Source: Atopsyche davidsoni (lineage: Eukaryota; Arthropoda; Insecta; Trichoptera; Hydrobiosidae). Taken from it: a stretch of 64,000 nucleotides of DNA. Shown one piece after another: positions 36,600 to 49,624 of this stretch. The notes under the pieces were generated by a model. The model was not told the DNA's origin. It ran no database searches and worked only from the letters and a program-made list of their open reading frames with translations. How positions within the stretch are numbered: the stretch's first letter is position 1; every line of letters begins with the position of its first letter. The position numbers and the translations under genes are program-made. The stretch is taken from assembly GCA_022113835.1 (NCBI GenBank), contig JAILWY010000001.1:5580001-5644000 (forward strand). The letters run 5' to 3'.

Positions 36600-39243
36600 A
36601 AAATTAAAGTGATGTTGTAAGGTTTGGGTTCTATATTTACTTATTACTATTTTACTTAGATTATTGCTTATTATAAATATACGAAAGAAAAGGTTGGAAT
36701 ATTGAAAAAAATGGTGTGATCTTCTAGATATGGTTGTATGGAATGGTTGGTTGTGGGTTGAGTGGATGAGGTGTTGATGATGATGGCTAGCACATATCTG
36801 TGTTTTACAATAGCTCGGCTCAGAGAGTACGGATACAGCGTTGCATGTGTGAGCACACTTGGCGGCAGGCGAGGCTGGCGCGAACGACCCGTTTTTTTTT
36901 TTTGTTATGTTCGAACAGGCTCCGGTGGTATGGAGCGGACGATGCTTTTAAATTTTAATTATAAGTCTATAATAATAGTCATTCGGAGGCTTATTTTACT
37001 CCTTGTCTTGTATTGTGCATGCAATTGATAAAATATTGCTGCACATAAAGACTTAAACTATTCTACAAGTTGACAACAAAGGAATATATTTGGGAAGGTA
37101 AGAGCTGCTTGTAAGAACATTGTAAGGTAGCAAGTACTCTGTTAGTCTTGTAAAACAAAAAGGGTTTATTGGGGAAGATGTCTAGAATTGAATCGGTTGG
37201 TAGTTATGCCTGTGTTTTACGTGAAGTCCGAAATCTTTCAAAAATATATTTGGGTTAGGTTAGTTCATTTATACATCTTTACGCAGATGAGCGGTAATAT
37301 TACAAAATATTTTGATTTTACATATGATAATATGACCTATTTTTTTAGCGCACAAAGCTTTCGGTGAATAATGCTTTGTTCAAATTAAAACATAATGTTA
37401 CATCAATTAAATTTGTAATTTTCTATTAAATGAATTATTGTTATACCTATTAAGCCTATAAACTATAGTGAGTTTATAATAAATATGTAATATTCAATCA
37501 ATTGCTATCAGCAATATCGTAGTTTGTTTTGCTTTCTATTTGGGTTCTGAGGTTTTGAAACTAATCACATCAACCTGTTTCATTTTTTTTTGTTTTGATA
37601 CAAAGTGTTTTAGAATGAGTTATTAAAGTAGTAATGATAGCATAGTGATTTTTTTAAATTGCTATCAGTTGCCCTGCCCATCGATTAGACTGCGTCGTGC
37701 GGAATTGAATGAAGATTAACGGGAGTTCCAATTGAGGTGTTATAATTGTTTAGTAGTTTCCATTGGTAATGTCCGTTTCCCTAATGCTCGTGGTAGCACT
37801 TGCACAATATCCCAGCTTGGTGCAGTGCCTGCGGTCAGTAACAGGTGCTATTGTCCTAGAACTTAATTTGGAATTTAATTTATAAGCAATCGACAGTGAC
37901 AGCACTTTTAAGTTCTCAGAAATTAAAAATTAACATGACTTCATACCCGCGAGCGGCTCGTCATCTGATGGAAGTGTGTTTTTGATTTTTATATTTAATC
38001 AATGGAAGTCAATCATTAGTAATAATGTACATGTTTAAATAGTTTAAAGGTGCACGGAGATATGGGGGTGTTTCAGTGTTTATAATTCACGGTGTGGTTT
38101 TGTTTTAAGTTTTAAGTTAATAATAAGTTCTGTACTATATATTTTATTTCTTTTGATTATATTGGCTTTTTTGGAAGTAGCACAAAATAATTAGTCCAGA
38201 TACATATAAGATCAATTCCGGAGCAATTTTTAGAGTTTTTTTAAGAAAATTTGAGCGTTGATAAATAACAGCGAATTTTCTAGAAGCTTCCAAGATTGGT
38301 TTATATTGCTTTAAGGGAGACAGGTTTTGTTTATTCGTTTGATAAAGTCTTCCCTGAAGGGTTTTTTTTAAAGTTATATTCTGCCATCTGCTTGGCTTGA
38401 TTACAACGTTTGGTGATCATTCTTTGGTTCTTTTGCCTATAACATTGTGGACGCTTAAATTTTTTAATATGTATTCTTGTTAGGCTAAAAGAAACTGATA
38501 GATACTTCAAAGCCTTTATAGCTTGGTTGTAGCTCTCTATTTTGATGTAGGGATACGTTATTTCATCTAGCGGTTGATGATTCAAGTCGGAGAGACATGT
38601 TTCTACTTGTTTTTAGTTCTAATCACCCAAGTTACAGGAAGGCATTACAAATAGGTTGTAAGAAATGTCTTGTTAGTTTAGCAGTATTATAATTACAAAG
38701 ATTATAACTCAATCACTAATTTTACAGGGAAACAGGATACTTTAATACAATTGTACGAATGATGCGAATACCACAGATTAACAGATAATTTTGGAAGTTT
38801 GTGAAAGTTTATGTTATAATGGATTGGGTAGCGAATTATAATATTCTATTGGAAAATAAGATTATTCCCGAGATTCGGTTTTACGGAGGCCAAAGGATTA
38901 ATCGCTCGCCAAGAAACCTTCTTGTTAACCTGTTATTGTCGGTTGTTGGTGTAAATACAATTTTCTCAGAATTGTGTAAATTGAGCGAACCCTTATAAAA
39001 CCCCAGATGTTATTGTAAGTACGGTAGTTGGTTTAAGATTACATTTGAAGAATTTACTATTTACGGGTTAACTATTATTTTACAAGCAAATCAGAAATGT
39101 ACATTGGAACGTCTTTAGAATTATTAATTAAATATACTTTTATTTTAAATACACCTCGAAATAAAGCAGACCATTTTTAATACTTTTATTTTATTAAAGC
39201 AATCTGGATATGACTTCTAAGCCTAAAAGGAGATTTGGAGTGC

Positions 39244-39296
<53 letters not shown>

Positions 39297-39630
39297 GTAT
39301 GTGTTATTAATAAAACCATAATCTTTCTGCTAGAGGCTTTTTTAAAAAATATGTTTAATTGTTTACTGTGTATTATAAATCAGTTAATGACTTTATTATT
39401 AGATACTTAAGTTCATTAACGACTCGAAATATAATAGTTTAGTCTTCAGTATTTGTACTTGATTATTATGGCCGTACGACCGTGCATCCAACATAAACAC
39501 TATTTGTGGTATTTATATGCTTCCAAGAATTTGGAAGTGGATTAAGAAAACCAAAATACCCCGTCTAGTCCAATAAGTGTATTATTTATGTAATACACTT
39601 GGTGTCAGGAACTCCCTGTCGTCTCCCAGC
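36600..39630. other. Gene-free upstream region, part 2
   Basis: AT-rich with a modest GC-richer patch at 36830-36940 and another at 37670-37730. A compound TA/CA microsatellite occupies 39248-39296. No coding region is supportable. Confidence 0.35.
39248..39296. repeat. (TA)n(CA)n compound microsatellite
   Basis: About 40 bases of alternating TA are followed by about 10 bases of CA. The 66-codon open frame crossing it, with an IYIYIY run, is an artefact. Confidence 0.95.
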
Positions 39631-39637
39631 CAGCTCC

Positions 39638-39695
39638 TGACTCACGCTGAGTCAGCAGCACCTGACTGCCGACTGCTGGCTGCCCCATGACGTCC
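39638..39695. promoter_or_regulatory. AP-1/Maf-type and CRE-like motif cluster
   Basis: Two TGASTCA sites lie 10 bases apart: TGACTCA at 39638-39644 and TGAGTCA at 39648-39654. The second sits within the palindrome GCTGAGTCAGC, which matches a Maf/Cnc recognition element. A TGACGTCC half-CRE follows at 39688. The surrounding 90 bases are GC-richer than the flanks and contain repeated CTGACTGC/CTGCTGGC blocks. Enhancer function is inferred. Confidence 0.35.
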
Positions 39696-39699
39696 AATA

Positions 39700-42600
39700 T
39701 TAGCGATTCCGAAGCTCGTTTTGCATATCAACATCTTGGCTCTACGTATATAATGTACGCATACACCCAAATAAAACACTAAATCAAACTCGATATTTGA
39801 CCGCGTCACATAATATCATTTGCTATACCAGGTCCACGCAATAAACGGTTTATATGCATTATAGTCTTTTAATTTTATATACTATATATTCAGGTGTAAA
39901 GCTTGTAAAATAAAAAAATACGGAACACTGCAACGACGTCAGTAAAGCATCGTTTACGTAGGCCTTGTATGGCAAATGAACGTATGTCAAGACCGGTGTA
40001 TCCGATAGCAACGATATTTTTTTAGAAACATTTCGGAAATATTTATGAAGTAGGGTAATTATATGACATGTATTTACCATCACCTAAAGAAATTATCATT
40101 ACTAATTCCTATTAGAAGTGTTAACACGAATAAAATTGATTTCAGTGAATTGCTGTGTTTGTTGTTGTGATGAATGAAATAATCCATGTAATTTAAACAT
40201 GTAACCCGTGAGGATATTTTGGCATATATTTAACCTTCGATTATCCTTCAGGATAGAAGCAATACGGTATGAAAAAAAATACTTTAAATGCAATCAATTT
40301 CGTGTCAAAGCTAAAGGTTATGTATGATAAAAACAAATACAAATGAGTAGCGCTTGTGTATTGAATTTTTGATAGTCATTAGTTTTGATCACGATTTATC
40401 TCGTTTTCAATTTTCAAAGCATAAAAAAGGTAAATTGTAACTTTTTACTGTTGGTATGTATGTTTGGTTATGTCACGCGGTAAACATCCCACCATGTTTT
40501 ATGTTTTTATTAGTGTGTGCGCAGCAAATATCTCCACGCTGGATTATACCCACAGTGAGTTATCACGTTTATTAAGGCCACGATTTCATTATGCGTACAC
40601 TAAACGATCGCAATGCGTTCACTTCCTTTAAAGCAGCCGGTCTCGGGTTTCATGAATTGCATGTTTTTCATAAAAGTATTCGGGTACAAGACAATCTTGT
40701 TACACACATTTCTTCATTGGTGTTGTCAACCGAGAATGTAATTAAATGAAGAAAAAATCTCTTTTACGTATTGAATTTGTGTATCTGGTAAATGGGTGTG
40801 ACGGTAATATTTTTTGTCGATGTTTTTGTTAATGGTGCAGTTACACTTCCTCAATATATAAAAAAAATATCGCAGCAAACGGTTCCAGGTCGCCAAATCG
40901 AGCGTACCACAACGAGCACACGGTAATTTTGATAGAGTAGTGCACGTACGGAGAGCGTCGCGTTAGCGACTTTCTATCAGTGTTAATATTATTTTGTAGA
41001 AAAAACGTGATATCTGTAGATGATGGAAGAAGCTTCGCTGCTGAAATTAAATCAGGAAACTGCAACATAAAAAACGATTTTTAAAAGTTATTATGTTGAA
41101 TATTCCACGCAGTTAAAATGTGGCGATAATTTATTAATATTACACATTAGCATGCGAAAAATAAAACTCTTATATCCAGAAAGATATCCGGTTTCATCAA
41201 AGGCTTACTAGTTAAGAAACAACGTCAGAAGTCAGTGATACATTGTAGAGGCATGAGCCGCTATTTCACTGATTTGCTTTCTACTTTCTACACTTAATAA
41301 AAATCATGCTAGATAGATTAGAATAAAACACATTTAATCCAGATCACAGAAAACCAATCAGCGCAATATGTGATACAATGGCCATCTTGCTATAGCACTT
41401 GAATTTAGTTCAACATTGAACTTTGATAAGCCTCACCGAATTTACAATTGCAGCAGGGTCTATTTTTTGTAGCATCGAGAATTTGCGCCGTTTCCTTTAG
41501 TAGTACTTTTAATTTATGGATCTATATTAACTGTTAGTTTCGAAACAATATGGGGCAATGTTTCCTTTGAAAGTGTGGAAGAACGTGTAATGCTTTGCGA
41601 AATGTGAGAGTAATTCGGCCAGTCCTATTGACATTTCCGCGGGCGGATCTGTTGCAATGTAGACGCGGGCTGTCGCAACTCGATACGAGAGTATTTTGGT
41701 ACTAACTACTCGACTGCACGCAGAATTGCTGTAAAAGTCATGCTGCCCTTTCAAAACGGCAGTCGATGAAATGCATTAGAATCCAGGAGGTCACGAGCAG
41801 GTGGATGCACTGAAGTACTCGAACGTAATAATCGATTATTTCATTTGTGGTTGAGAATCTACGAGCATGATTGCTTTGAATTAAATACGACGACAAAGAT
41901 AGGGAAGTTAGAGGGTGAGCCAGAAATCACATTACAGCTCATATTACAACTGACGACGATAAATAGGTAAAGATATCTTGCTTGTAAACCCAAAAAGTTA
42001 CGATTACCCAAAAGTTTACACTTATAAACTTAAAGATATAGAAACCACATAAATATTTTTATCCAGTATTTATGTAGTCCTGTTTTTTATATATCACAAA
42101 TATTCACAGATATTTAAAAGGCTATTTTTTATCTGTAGTTATTCAGCTAAAATTCTTATGATATTGTTTATATGCCGCTTACCGATTGTAGTGTTTATTT
42201 CGTTTTTTTGATATTACTGTCGTGTCAACAAAGAATTATCGCAATAATTTCGACAAGTCATCTGAAACACAATGGTGAAAACTCGACTCGATCGTCAATC
42301 GCTCAAAAGTGATAATTATCAGGAATTGATGATAACGCTGAAAATGAGGTACATTTTTGAAATTCATATCAGTTTCAGGCGATCTGCACTGGCTGTTGCT
42401 AAACCGCCGGCTATTAGATGAACGCAGACATTTTGATTTGCCCCAAATGGTGACGTAAAATCATCACAAATGCACTCATAAAAATAAAATCGAGCCGCGG
42501 TGAAGATCACGGCCTATTTAGAACATCAGTTATATTAAGAGATTCATTTTAGCTGGCATTGCAAATCTGGAGCAACTCGGGACTGTTGGATAATCTGCTC

Positions 42601-45600
42601 CAGGCACATTTTCAGACGCCGTGCCTAGTGTGACCACAGTCCTTATTCTTCAGCGGGACACTCCCCCTTGATCTATTTTTTATTTAGTATAAATATAATA
42701 ATAATACTTTTGTACGCTAAATGCAGGAATCGACGATGATTGTAGTTTTAGGAGCATCGACTTTTAGTACTAGATGATTTGGTTTCTTGGGATTTGAAGA
42801 TGGTTCCAGAACAGGGACTGAAACATTTGATAATTTACTTTTTATTGCTGACTATAAAAACATATAACGTAAATTTATCAACAATATCCTCTAAAAAAAA
42901 ATAAAAAAATTTGGAACTTATCTATAACAGCCTTATTTATAACAATCAATAAATATAAATTCAGTAGGTGATTACTATAGATATCCGGGCATAAATATTT
43001 GATTGAATAATTTAAATGTGAAGTATATCGACATTTGAAACCTACATTTTGAAACTTGTGTTGAATAAATAATCGTTGACTTATGAAATAAAACTATAGT
43101 ATGACAAAATTTTACTTATTTTTCATTGCTACATATATTCGAGATATAATCACGTATTGGACATCGACAAGCCATGCACTGGTAAAATTATTGTTTTGTG
43201 TATATAACATAATCAATTGCTTTATATATCAGATGCCGGTTTGGAATTTGGGAAAATTATAAGTAATAGACACATAGCAAAACAGATTTATTTCATAACT
43301 TCAGTAATTTAAATTGGATTGAAATTAAGTAGCATGTTCAAAAGCAGGACTGTCCTACTAATATCTGAACGTTTGGATAAGTTAATTATACCGCACGCTT
43401 CTCTAGCGAATTTCATTACAAGGTTAAATGACAAACGTAACCCAGTTGGACGCATTGATTTTTTTCAATTGCAAATCTAATGTAAATAAATTAGCACGGA
43501 AGATTAGTGAGGCGGCTGGACCCACTCTGCCCGTGCCTTGGCTAATATTCAACGATTTGAGGTAGCCATTGATATGATATCTTACTTAACAATATAATTA
43601 ACCTCTAGATTAGCAAAAGATGTGAGGAGCAGTAATTTAAAAAAAAAATCATTATCTGATGCAGGACATGCTCATGCTTCTGTCTTTTCTTTTGCGGCCT
43701 CCTGCTTTTGCACAGTGTTTTGTTATAGCCTCCTCGTCTAGATTATCAGTGCTCGGTCATCTTAGTAAGCATCAGGTCTTTGTTGTCTAAGAGAAGCTGG
43801 AAAGGCAGTAAGTCCACGTTAGAACACTGTATATTTAAGGCATAAACGATGCTTGTTTTAGCAATGCACCTCGTAATTTACATAATATTGTTTGCAACTG
43901 TGAGACTCATGCACGCTGCTCTGCACAGTGATGATGATAATTTCGTAATTGTTTGTTTTTGAAGCGGCTATGGTGCTTCCTATTTCAAGCCGGTTGGGTT
44001 TATTTGGTCGCGTTGTCTGGGCGGGCTTCAGCACTTTATGATCTCATCTGGAGCTACCCTCCTTTGCGGATGGCTCCGGACATCTGTTTACAGTTTGTGT
44101 TCGTCGCTCGCGAACTTGTCGGTTGTTTTTTGCTGCCGAGTCAAATATTTATGGGTGGAAGGAGTCACGCAAGTGCTTGCTTCATCACTATATCGCATCG
44201 GAAGCTGCTAACCGCTGGCCGAAGAAATAAAAAAAATATATATCAAGATTTATATATGATTTCCTGAAACCGAAAGTTTAGTAATGCATATAATTTGACG
44301 TTCGGTTATTCTCATTTTTTTGTAATCTAAAAGAAAATAAATTTGTGCGTGCGTTATTTAAATTGAAAAAACTGTAAAATAAAATATATCAATATTTCTT
44401 TTCCGGTATCGATATGTGGTAGTACGGTTAATAAAAAATATAAATATGGCTTTTGTCCATATTTATCCATTGCCCATAGTACTCGTAGAAATACGATATA
44501 TGCTACTTACAAATATAACCGACAGTTTGTTTATTTTGACATGATTTAATAGGTCAGACACCAGTGACAACTTTTGATGAATAACTTACCTTTGGACAAC
44601 TGAACAAGTTTTTGGTGTTCATGTTTCAAATTAAATCTTGTTTAGATTCTCGTTAATCTTTGGTTGATTTCACTATCTCTGGAGATGCCATTTGCGGCAT
44701 GGAATGCCAGCACATTACAGCTCCTTGGAAGCTATTTGCTCTGTTTATCAGCTCCCGCATGACCGATAAGAGCACTGTCAAGCGGCAAGCGAGCCGCCGC
44801 GTAGGTAGCGCCATAATTTATTATTTAATATCATTACTAATCATTCTGATAAGCTACCACGGAAGAGTTATTAGCATGTTTAAAAAATGGCAGATGTTGG
44901 CATTTTTTAATGTTGCTACTAATATTTATTGAAATTATTCAACAATAATTCAGCTACTTTTAAACAATTTAGTTTGCATCATATATTGCTGGATCAGGGG
45001 CTTCTCGTGATATAGCTACACCACTTCTGCTTTCATGATGACCTTGTGCATCCTGAAACTTCAGATACATTTCAATAATCATTCGCTACAAATTATATTT
45101 TTAGTTATTTTTTACATATTTAACAGTTAGGCAATGTTTTGTCTTTTCGTATCAAATAAGCAAGTTGATTAAAAATTAGTTTACCCATATCGTCAAATGT
45201 ATTTTCTTAGTTCCTAAATGTATTGGTTTAACATAACGCATGGTATTGTAGAGTGCAAATATTATTATGATAAAGCTGAAAAATATGTTGCATTGTTATA
45301 GGGGCCTGTCATAATTGATTATTTATTTGGACAGGGACCCACTGTAGTCTAGTCCACTTCCTCCAGTGAACACAACAACAGCCCAGGCGCCACCACTGAT
45401 ATGGACTACATTTAAGTAATTCCAGAACTGCCAATGATGTAATGAATAAAGGCGTGCGTAACAAAACGCACTGATTCACAATGCCGCTTATAGAAGCAGT
45501 GACCATTGACGTACACAGTTAATTTATTATTTAGGGTTTCTTGTATTTTGACAGTTATCGTGGTTACCCAGTCGATGCCTATAAATGTACAATTACTCAT

Positions 45601-46600
45601 TTCTGCTGCTGTCGTTATTAGTCAATTTGCCAAAATAGTACTAGAGTAGCGGTCGTGGGCTGTGACCTTAGCAGTAGGGAGAGTGTTTTGAAAAACATGA
45701 TCAAAATAGCGTCGATACACGCCATGTGCTAGTGCCTGTTATTTAAACAATACTACAAATAAATAAGTAAATATATTTTTATCTTTTTCAATATCAGAGT
45801 TAAAAAGTTAATTTCACCTATCAAGCGATTTCTAGAATTTTTAGCGTGAAAAGCTTGTTTGGTAGTACATATAACTGAAATATATAAAAAAAAACCTTGG
45901 TTAAGTTTTTGTTACTAAGGGGAAACTTAAACACTACATTACCTGTATATTGCTGGACTAAGTAAATCGTTTTTTTTACTTGATAGATGCCTTCATCGTG
46001 TCGATTGTTTTACGTGTTTGGAGATGCTTATCCTAGCACACGATTTACGGGTAATTCCTAAAAGAGCTACATAAATGGCATGTTGTTTTAACAAACAATG
46101 TTATATGTGTTGATAAATAATATTTTTCAAAGCGTGAGAGAATTATGGTTGAAGTTTAATCTTTATTTGTTTCTTTATTGTTATAAACAATAACATTTTT
46201 TTTTTACTTAAAATTATAAATAAATTATATAAAGAAAGAAATTTCAGGTACTTATGCGCTGCCTTTTTTCTCGACCGATTTTTAGAGCGTTTCTGTAGAG
46301 AGGTGACAACAGATCTTAATAATTTACTTTACAATTTCGATAATGTTTAAAATGAATTGAAATTTAAAATAATTGTTTGTCATAAATATATTTTTTTAAC
46401 ATCATCGACCAGAATTGTTGAAACCGCTATTCATTATTTCAAGTCGTAAACCTTAATAATTTTTAAAAAATTTATATTTTTAATCTTAACTCATAAATTT
46501 GCTGTGTGTGTTAATGTTATTTACTCTCAAGAAATCGTATTGATGGGTAAAAAAACGAAGCCGCAAACATAAGCAGTTCTTATCGATCAGATGCAATTGT
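39700..46600. other. Gene-free upstream region, part 3
   Basis: AT-rich with scattered GC-richer patches (about 40900-40980, 41630-41720, 43960-44220, 44690-44815, 45340-45520). Open frames are short and show no domain. Small ETS-core matches (CACTTCC) occur at 40620 and 40846. Confidence 0.35.
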
Positions 46601-46601
46601 G

Positions 46602-46685
46602 ACGTGTCCAGGTGTTATAACACCTGGACACGTTGACACAAGAAAGCAAATGCCAGAGATATATCTCTGGCATTTGCTTTCTTGT
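46602..46685. repeat. Two adjacent spacerless perfect palindromes (32 and 48 bp)
   Basis: Palindrome 1 spans 46602-46633: its left arm ACGTGTCCAGGTGTTA is followed at once by the exact reverse complement. Four bases (TGAC) later, palindrome 2 spans 46638-46685: its 24-base left arm (beginning ACAAGAAAGCAAATGCC, ending GAGATA) is again followed at once by its exact complement. Neither has a mismatch or a spacer. They do not resemble the terminal repeats of the transposons elsewhere in the window. Confidence 0.95.
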
Positions 46686-46689
46686 AAAA

Positions 46690-48465
46690 AGTTTAAGAAT
46701 AGCTTCGTTCATTTTCAATCCGAAAATAATTGGGATATTTAGGCGAAAACCAACCGTGATTTATTATTAAAAACAAGCAAATAAGGATATATTACAACTC
46801 AATTTTCAATACTCACATATTGTATTTAAACATACATGTTTGTCACTCTCTTTACCTTTTACCTAGGTAGTTTTTAATAGTGTGAGTTTTGAGAATCGAA
46901 ACATTTAAAGGGTAGTAACAGACGGCGACAGCTCTATTGACAATGAGAGTTACTGAAGAGCTGGCTCTTGTACTTGGAAGGGGAGTAATTAGGACCTTCC
47001 GTTGTTACGGTTTATTGGGAAGTCACTGAGGATTACCGAAGTTTAATATTATGGCCGGTTAATTGCAGGATTAAACGCAGGTAAGGTGTGTTTGTTCCTT
47101 CCTTGAAAATATTTACAAAGGATAAGCAGTTGGTTTTTGTCGGTACCTGTTATCTTATTAATTATAATATAACACGAAACTCTGATTTAAACACAATAAC
47201 TATAGAAATATACATATTTTTGGAAAAAAATAATAAGAAAGAATAAAGTAATTGTTAAATTATTGTTTCTAGATTTGTGGAGTTGAGTTTTGATAATGAA
47301 AATTAATTACGGCTAGTAACCGCTTGGTTGTCGGTTTTGTTGCAGCATGTGCAGGCAGCTTGACGCTTTCTTTGCCAGTCTCTAATCGTCCATGCGATGC
47401 AGATTACCCAGTCAGCGAAGCCTGTATTTCTATAGATCTTTATAATAGGAGACAGGAGCAGGCAAGTCTGAGTCCTGTTGTATCTTGTTCATAAAATATC
47501 ACACAGCTATCATCCAGGATAAGATAAAAAGTGAGTAGAGCCATGTAGTCTGTTGATAAGATTGATTAAAAAATCTCCTGGTGGTTGTACACGATGCGTG
47601 CAGTCGGTAAGGTTAGGTGAAGCGGTAGTGCGGCAGCCATTGACTTGTCGATGAATCAGATTTTTCTGACGACAATTGCGGTAGACCGCGAGTCCCTCAG
47701 TTCGTTCCGGGAACATTATCTGCCAAGCAACAGCTAGCCCCGACAGTCACCGATCACCACTTAAGGATAAAGTTCAATAGTACCCCCCCCAAGTAATGAC
47801 TACATTGAAAATAATTACCGTGCTTTTCGGAAGAGCAAAAATTGATTCCGTCTTGTGACGCAAAGGTAACATAGAAATATGAATCTCAATGCAATAAACA
47901 TCGATCTTACTAGCGTGAACTTCGCTAGTAATGTTTGAAGGGTAGTTCTAAGCGCTGCTGAATCAATGCAATAAAATAGTAAAAATAACAATTAATGCTA
48001 AATAAATACCCCAAGCCACGTCTTTGTGGCAGACAAAACTCACTTCGCGGCAGAAGCAGTTGGAAAGATTGGATGTGACGTTATGTATTATGGCCGAGCC
48101 TTACATTTCAAACGTCTCAGAGTTTGCCTCACCGTAATCGCGGAAACCACAAAAAAATTGTATCAGAGAGTTTTTTCCCCGAAAGGTTTTCCTTTTATTT
48201 GAATTTAAAAACAATTATTAATTTTTAGTGAATTTAAACTATCTTTATTTATATATTATACATTACTCAATCCGGGTTAAAACCCGAGTCTCGTAATTAC
48301 TAAACCAAGCTTTCTAATGAGGGGGAAATAATAATTTTGATTTCGGAATTTCAGCTCTACAGCCCTTGCTCTGGTTACTAAAGATTAAAACATGTTGAAT
48401 TTATTGATTTTATGTAATTTGTATTTTATAGTGAGTTGTTGCTAATATGTTGAATATAACTAATT
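46690..48465. other. Gene-free stretch between palindromes and SINE
   Basis: No coding region is supportable. A GC-richer patch at 47500-47740 could be a repeat remnant. A small perfect stem (ACTAGCG and CGCTAGT, 7-9 base arms) lies at about 47907-47932. Confidence 0.35.
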
Positions 48466-48468
48466 CTT

Positions 48469-48724
48469 AACCACCTCGGGGTGCAGTGGTTAGCAGGTTT
48501 GTTTGCCGACCGCACAGTTTTGGGTTCAAGTGTGGGTGAAGTTAATACGTACTCGAATTCTGTGAATCTGAAAAATCTATGAAATCTACCCTGTTTACGA
48601 AAGGGCAACTCTCGGAAACGTTTCAAATTCTTCTTATATGACGTGAATAATTTTCCCACACGCTGGTTTGGCATCTTTAAGCAGACAAGACGTCAACAAA
48701 GAATGTTGACGAAAAAAAAAAAAT
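48469..48724 (+). mobile_element. tRNA-derived SINE
   Basis: The head looks tRNA-like: GGTGCAGTGGTTAGCAGG as an A-box region near 48480, and GGGTTCAAGTGTGG as a B-box about 50 bases later, the spacing of an internal RNA polymerase III promoter. An unrelated body follows, ending in a run of about 12 A at 48712-48723. The length, about 255 bp, is typical of SINEs. I could not identify clear target-site duplications. The minus-strand open frame across it is not a gene. Confidence 0.8.
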
Positions 48725-49564
48725 GGAAACAACATTATGTATATTTTTTAAAATAAAAATGTATTATAATGGAATTCTACAAAGTACTTTCTGTCAAAAA
48801 TATTAAATTTACCATCACATATATCAAAGCCTAAGTGCGTAAATGTTTCTCAAAACAATTACTCATTGAATAGAACCTTCAAGATTCTTTGGTTTGTGAG
48901 TGACTCAATACAACATAACAAATAATAATAGAAGATGCATTTATACATGATATGATACAAAGCTCGGTTTCCAAAAAAAAAAAAAAATAACTGACTAATA
49001 TTATTTTATATCCTCTGCTTGTAAACACGGTGACGGGTGCCCAGTCAGCTGCGAGTAGATGACACATCCAGTGAGAAGGTTTCTTTGCATTGTGTTTCAT
49101 TGGTCTTTGATCTTGCTCGTGCATATTGATACACCGGAAGTGAGTTGGCAATCGAAATTTAGTCAGGAAATGCTTTCGGGCTTATCATTCTGGAAACTGG
49201 TTGCATATGTGTCATTGGTTACGGAGGTACCGACAAGTTCTAAGATATGATGAATCCAGTCAACGAGTTAAAATTCATAATAAAATTTATAAAAGAATAT
49301 TTACATTAGTATTTCATCTCCATAAAATCTTTTTTTGATAGAAAATTAATATTTTATTAAGTTGCTAACACATTGCATATTTCATTATAATATTATTACC
49401 TAGATATAGTATTGTTATATATTGAAAATAACGCATCGTAAAATAAACAATGGCTATATAAGAATTAACCTGTGTAAGCAGAGAGGAAACGATGAAACTA
49501 TAAACAAATCATATGTACAGTTCCAGCAACATGAACTAATCAAGATCGGATCGAGTCGCGGGCT
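48725..49564. other. Spacer with an ETS motif
   Basis: AT-rich, with a consensus ETS site ACCGGAAGTG at 49133-49142 inside a slightly GC-richer patch at 49020-49220. No gene is supportable. Confidence 0.35.
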
Positions 49565-49624
49565 CAGTTGGCGGTGCAGTTGGCGCATGAGTTGGCGCTA
49601 CAGTTGGCTCTGCAGTTGGCGCCC
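49565..49624 (+). repeat. Five 12-bp units of CAGTTGGCGNNN
   Basis: Units start at 49565, 49577, 49589, 49601 and 49613. All keep (C/G)AGTTGGC, and four of five keep TTGGCG. Each unit therefore carries a Myb-like core (AGTTG) and most an E2F-like TTGGCGC/TTGGCGG core. The array opens a GC-rich island that runs to about 49800. Translated, it gives a SW(R/L)-type four-residue repeat on one strand and an APT-type one on the other, both artefacts of the 12-bp period. Confidence 0.85.

Noticed and set aside
38331..38585. 84-codon basic minus-strand frame
   Set aside because: Lysine- and glutamine-rich, with no motif or splice support; consistent with random AT-rich sequence.
45309..45600. Two minus-strand frames with a vaguely FLYWCH- or transposon-like YVNGHCFYKRH segment
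   Set aside because: Only a few residues fit, the remaining zinc ligands cannot be placed, and the two frames do not join. Not strong enough to report as a domain.
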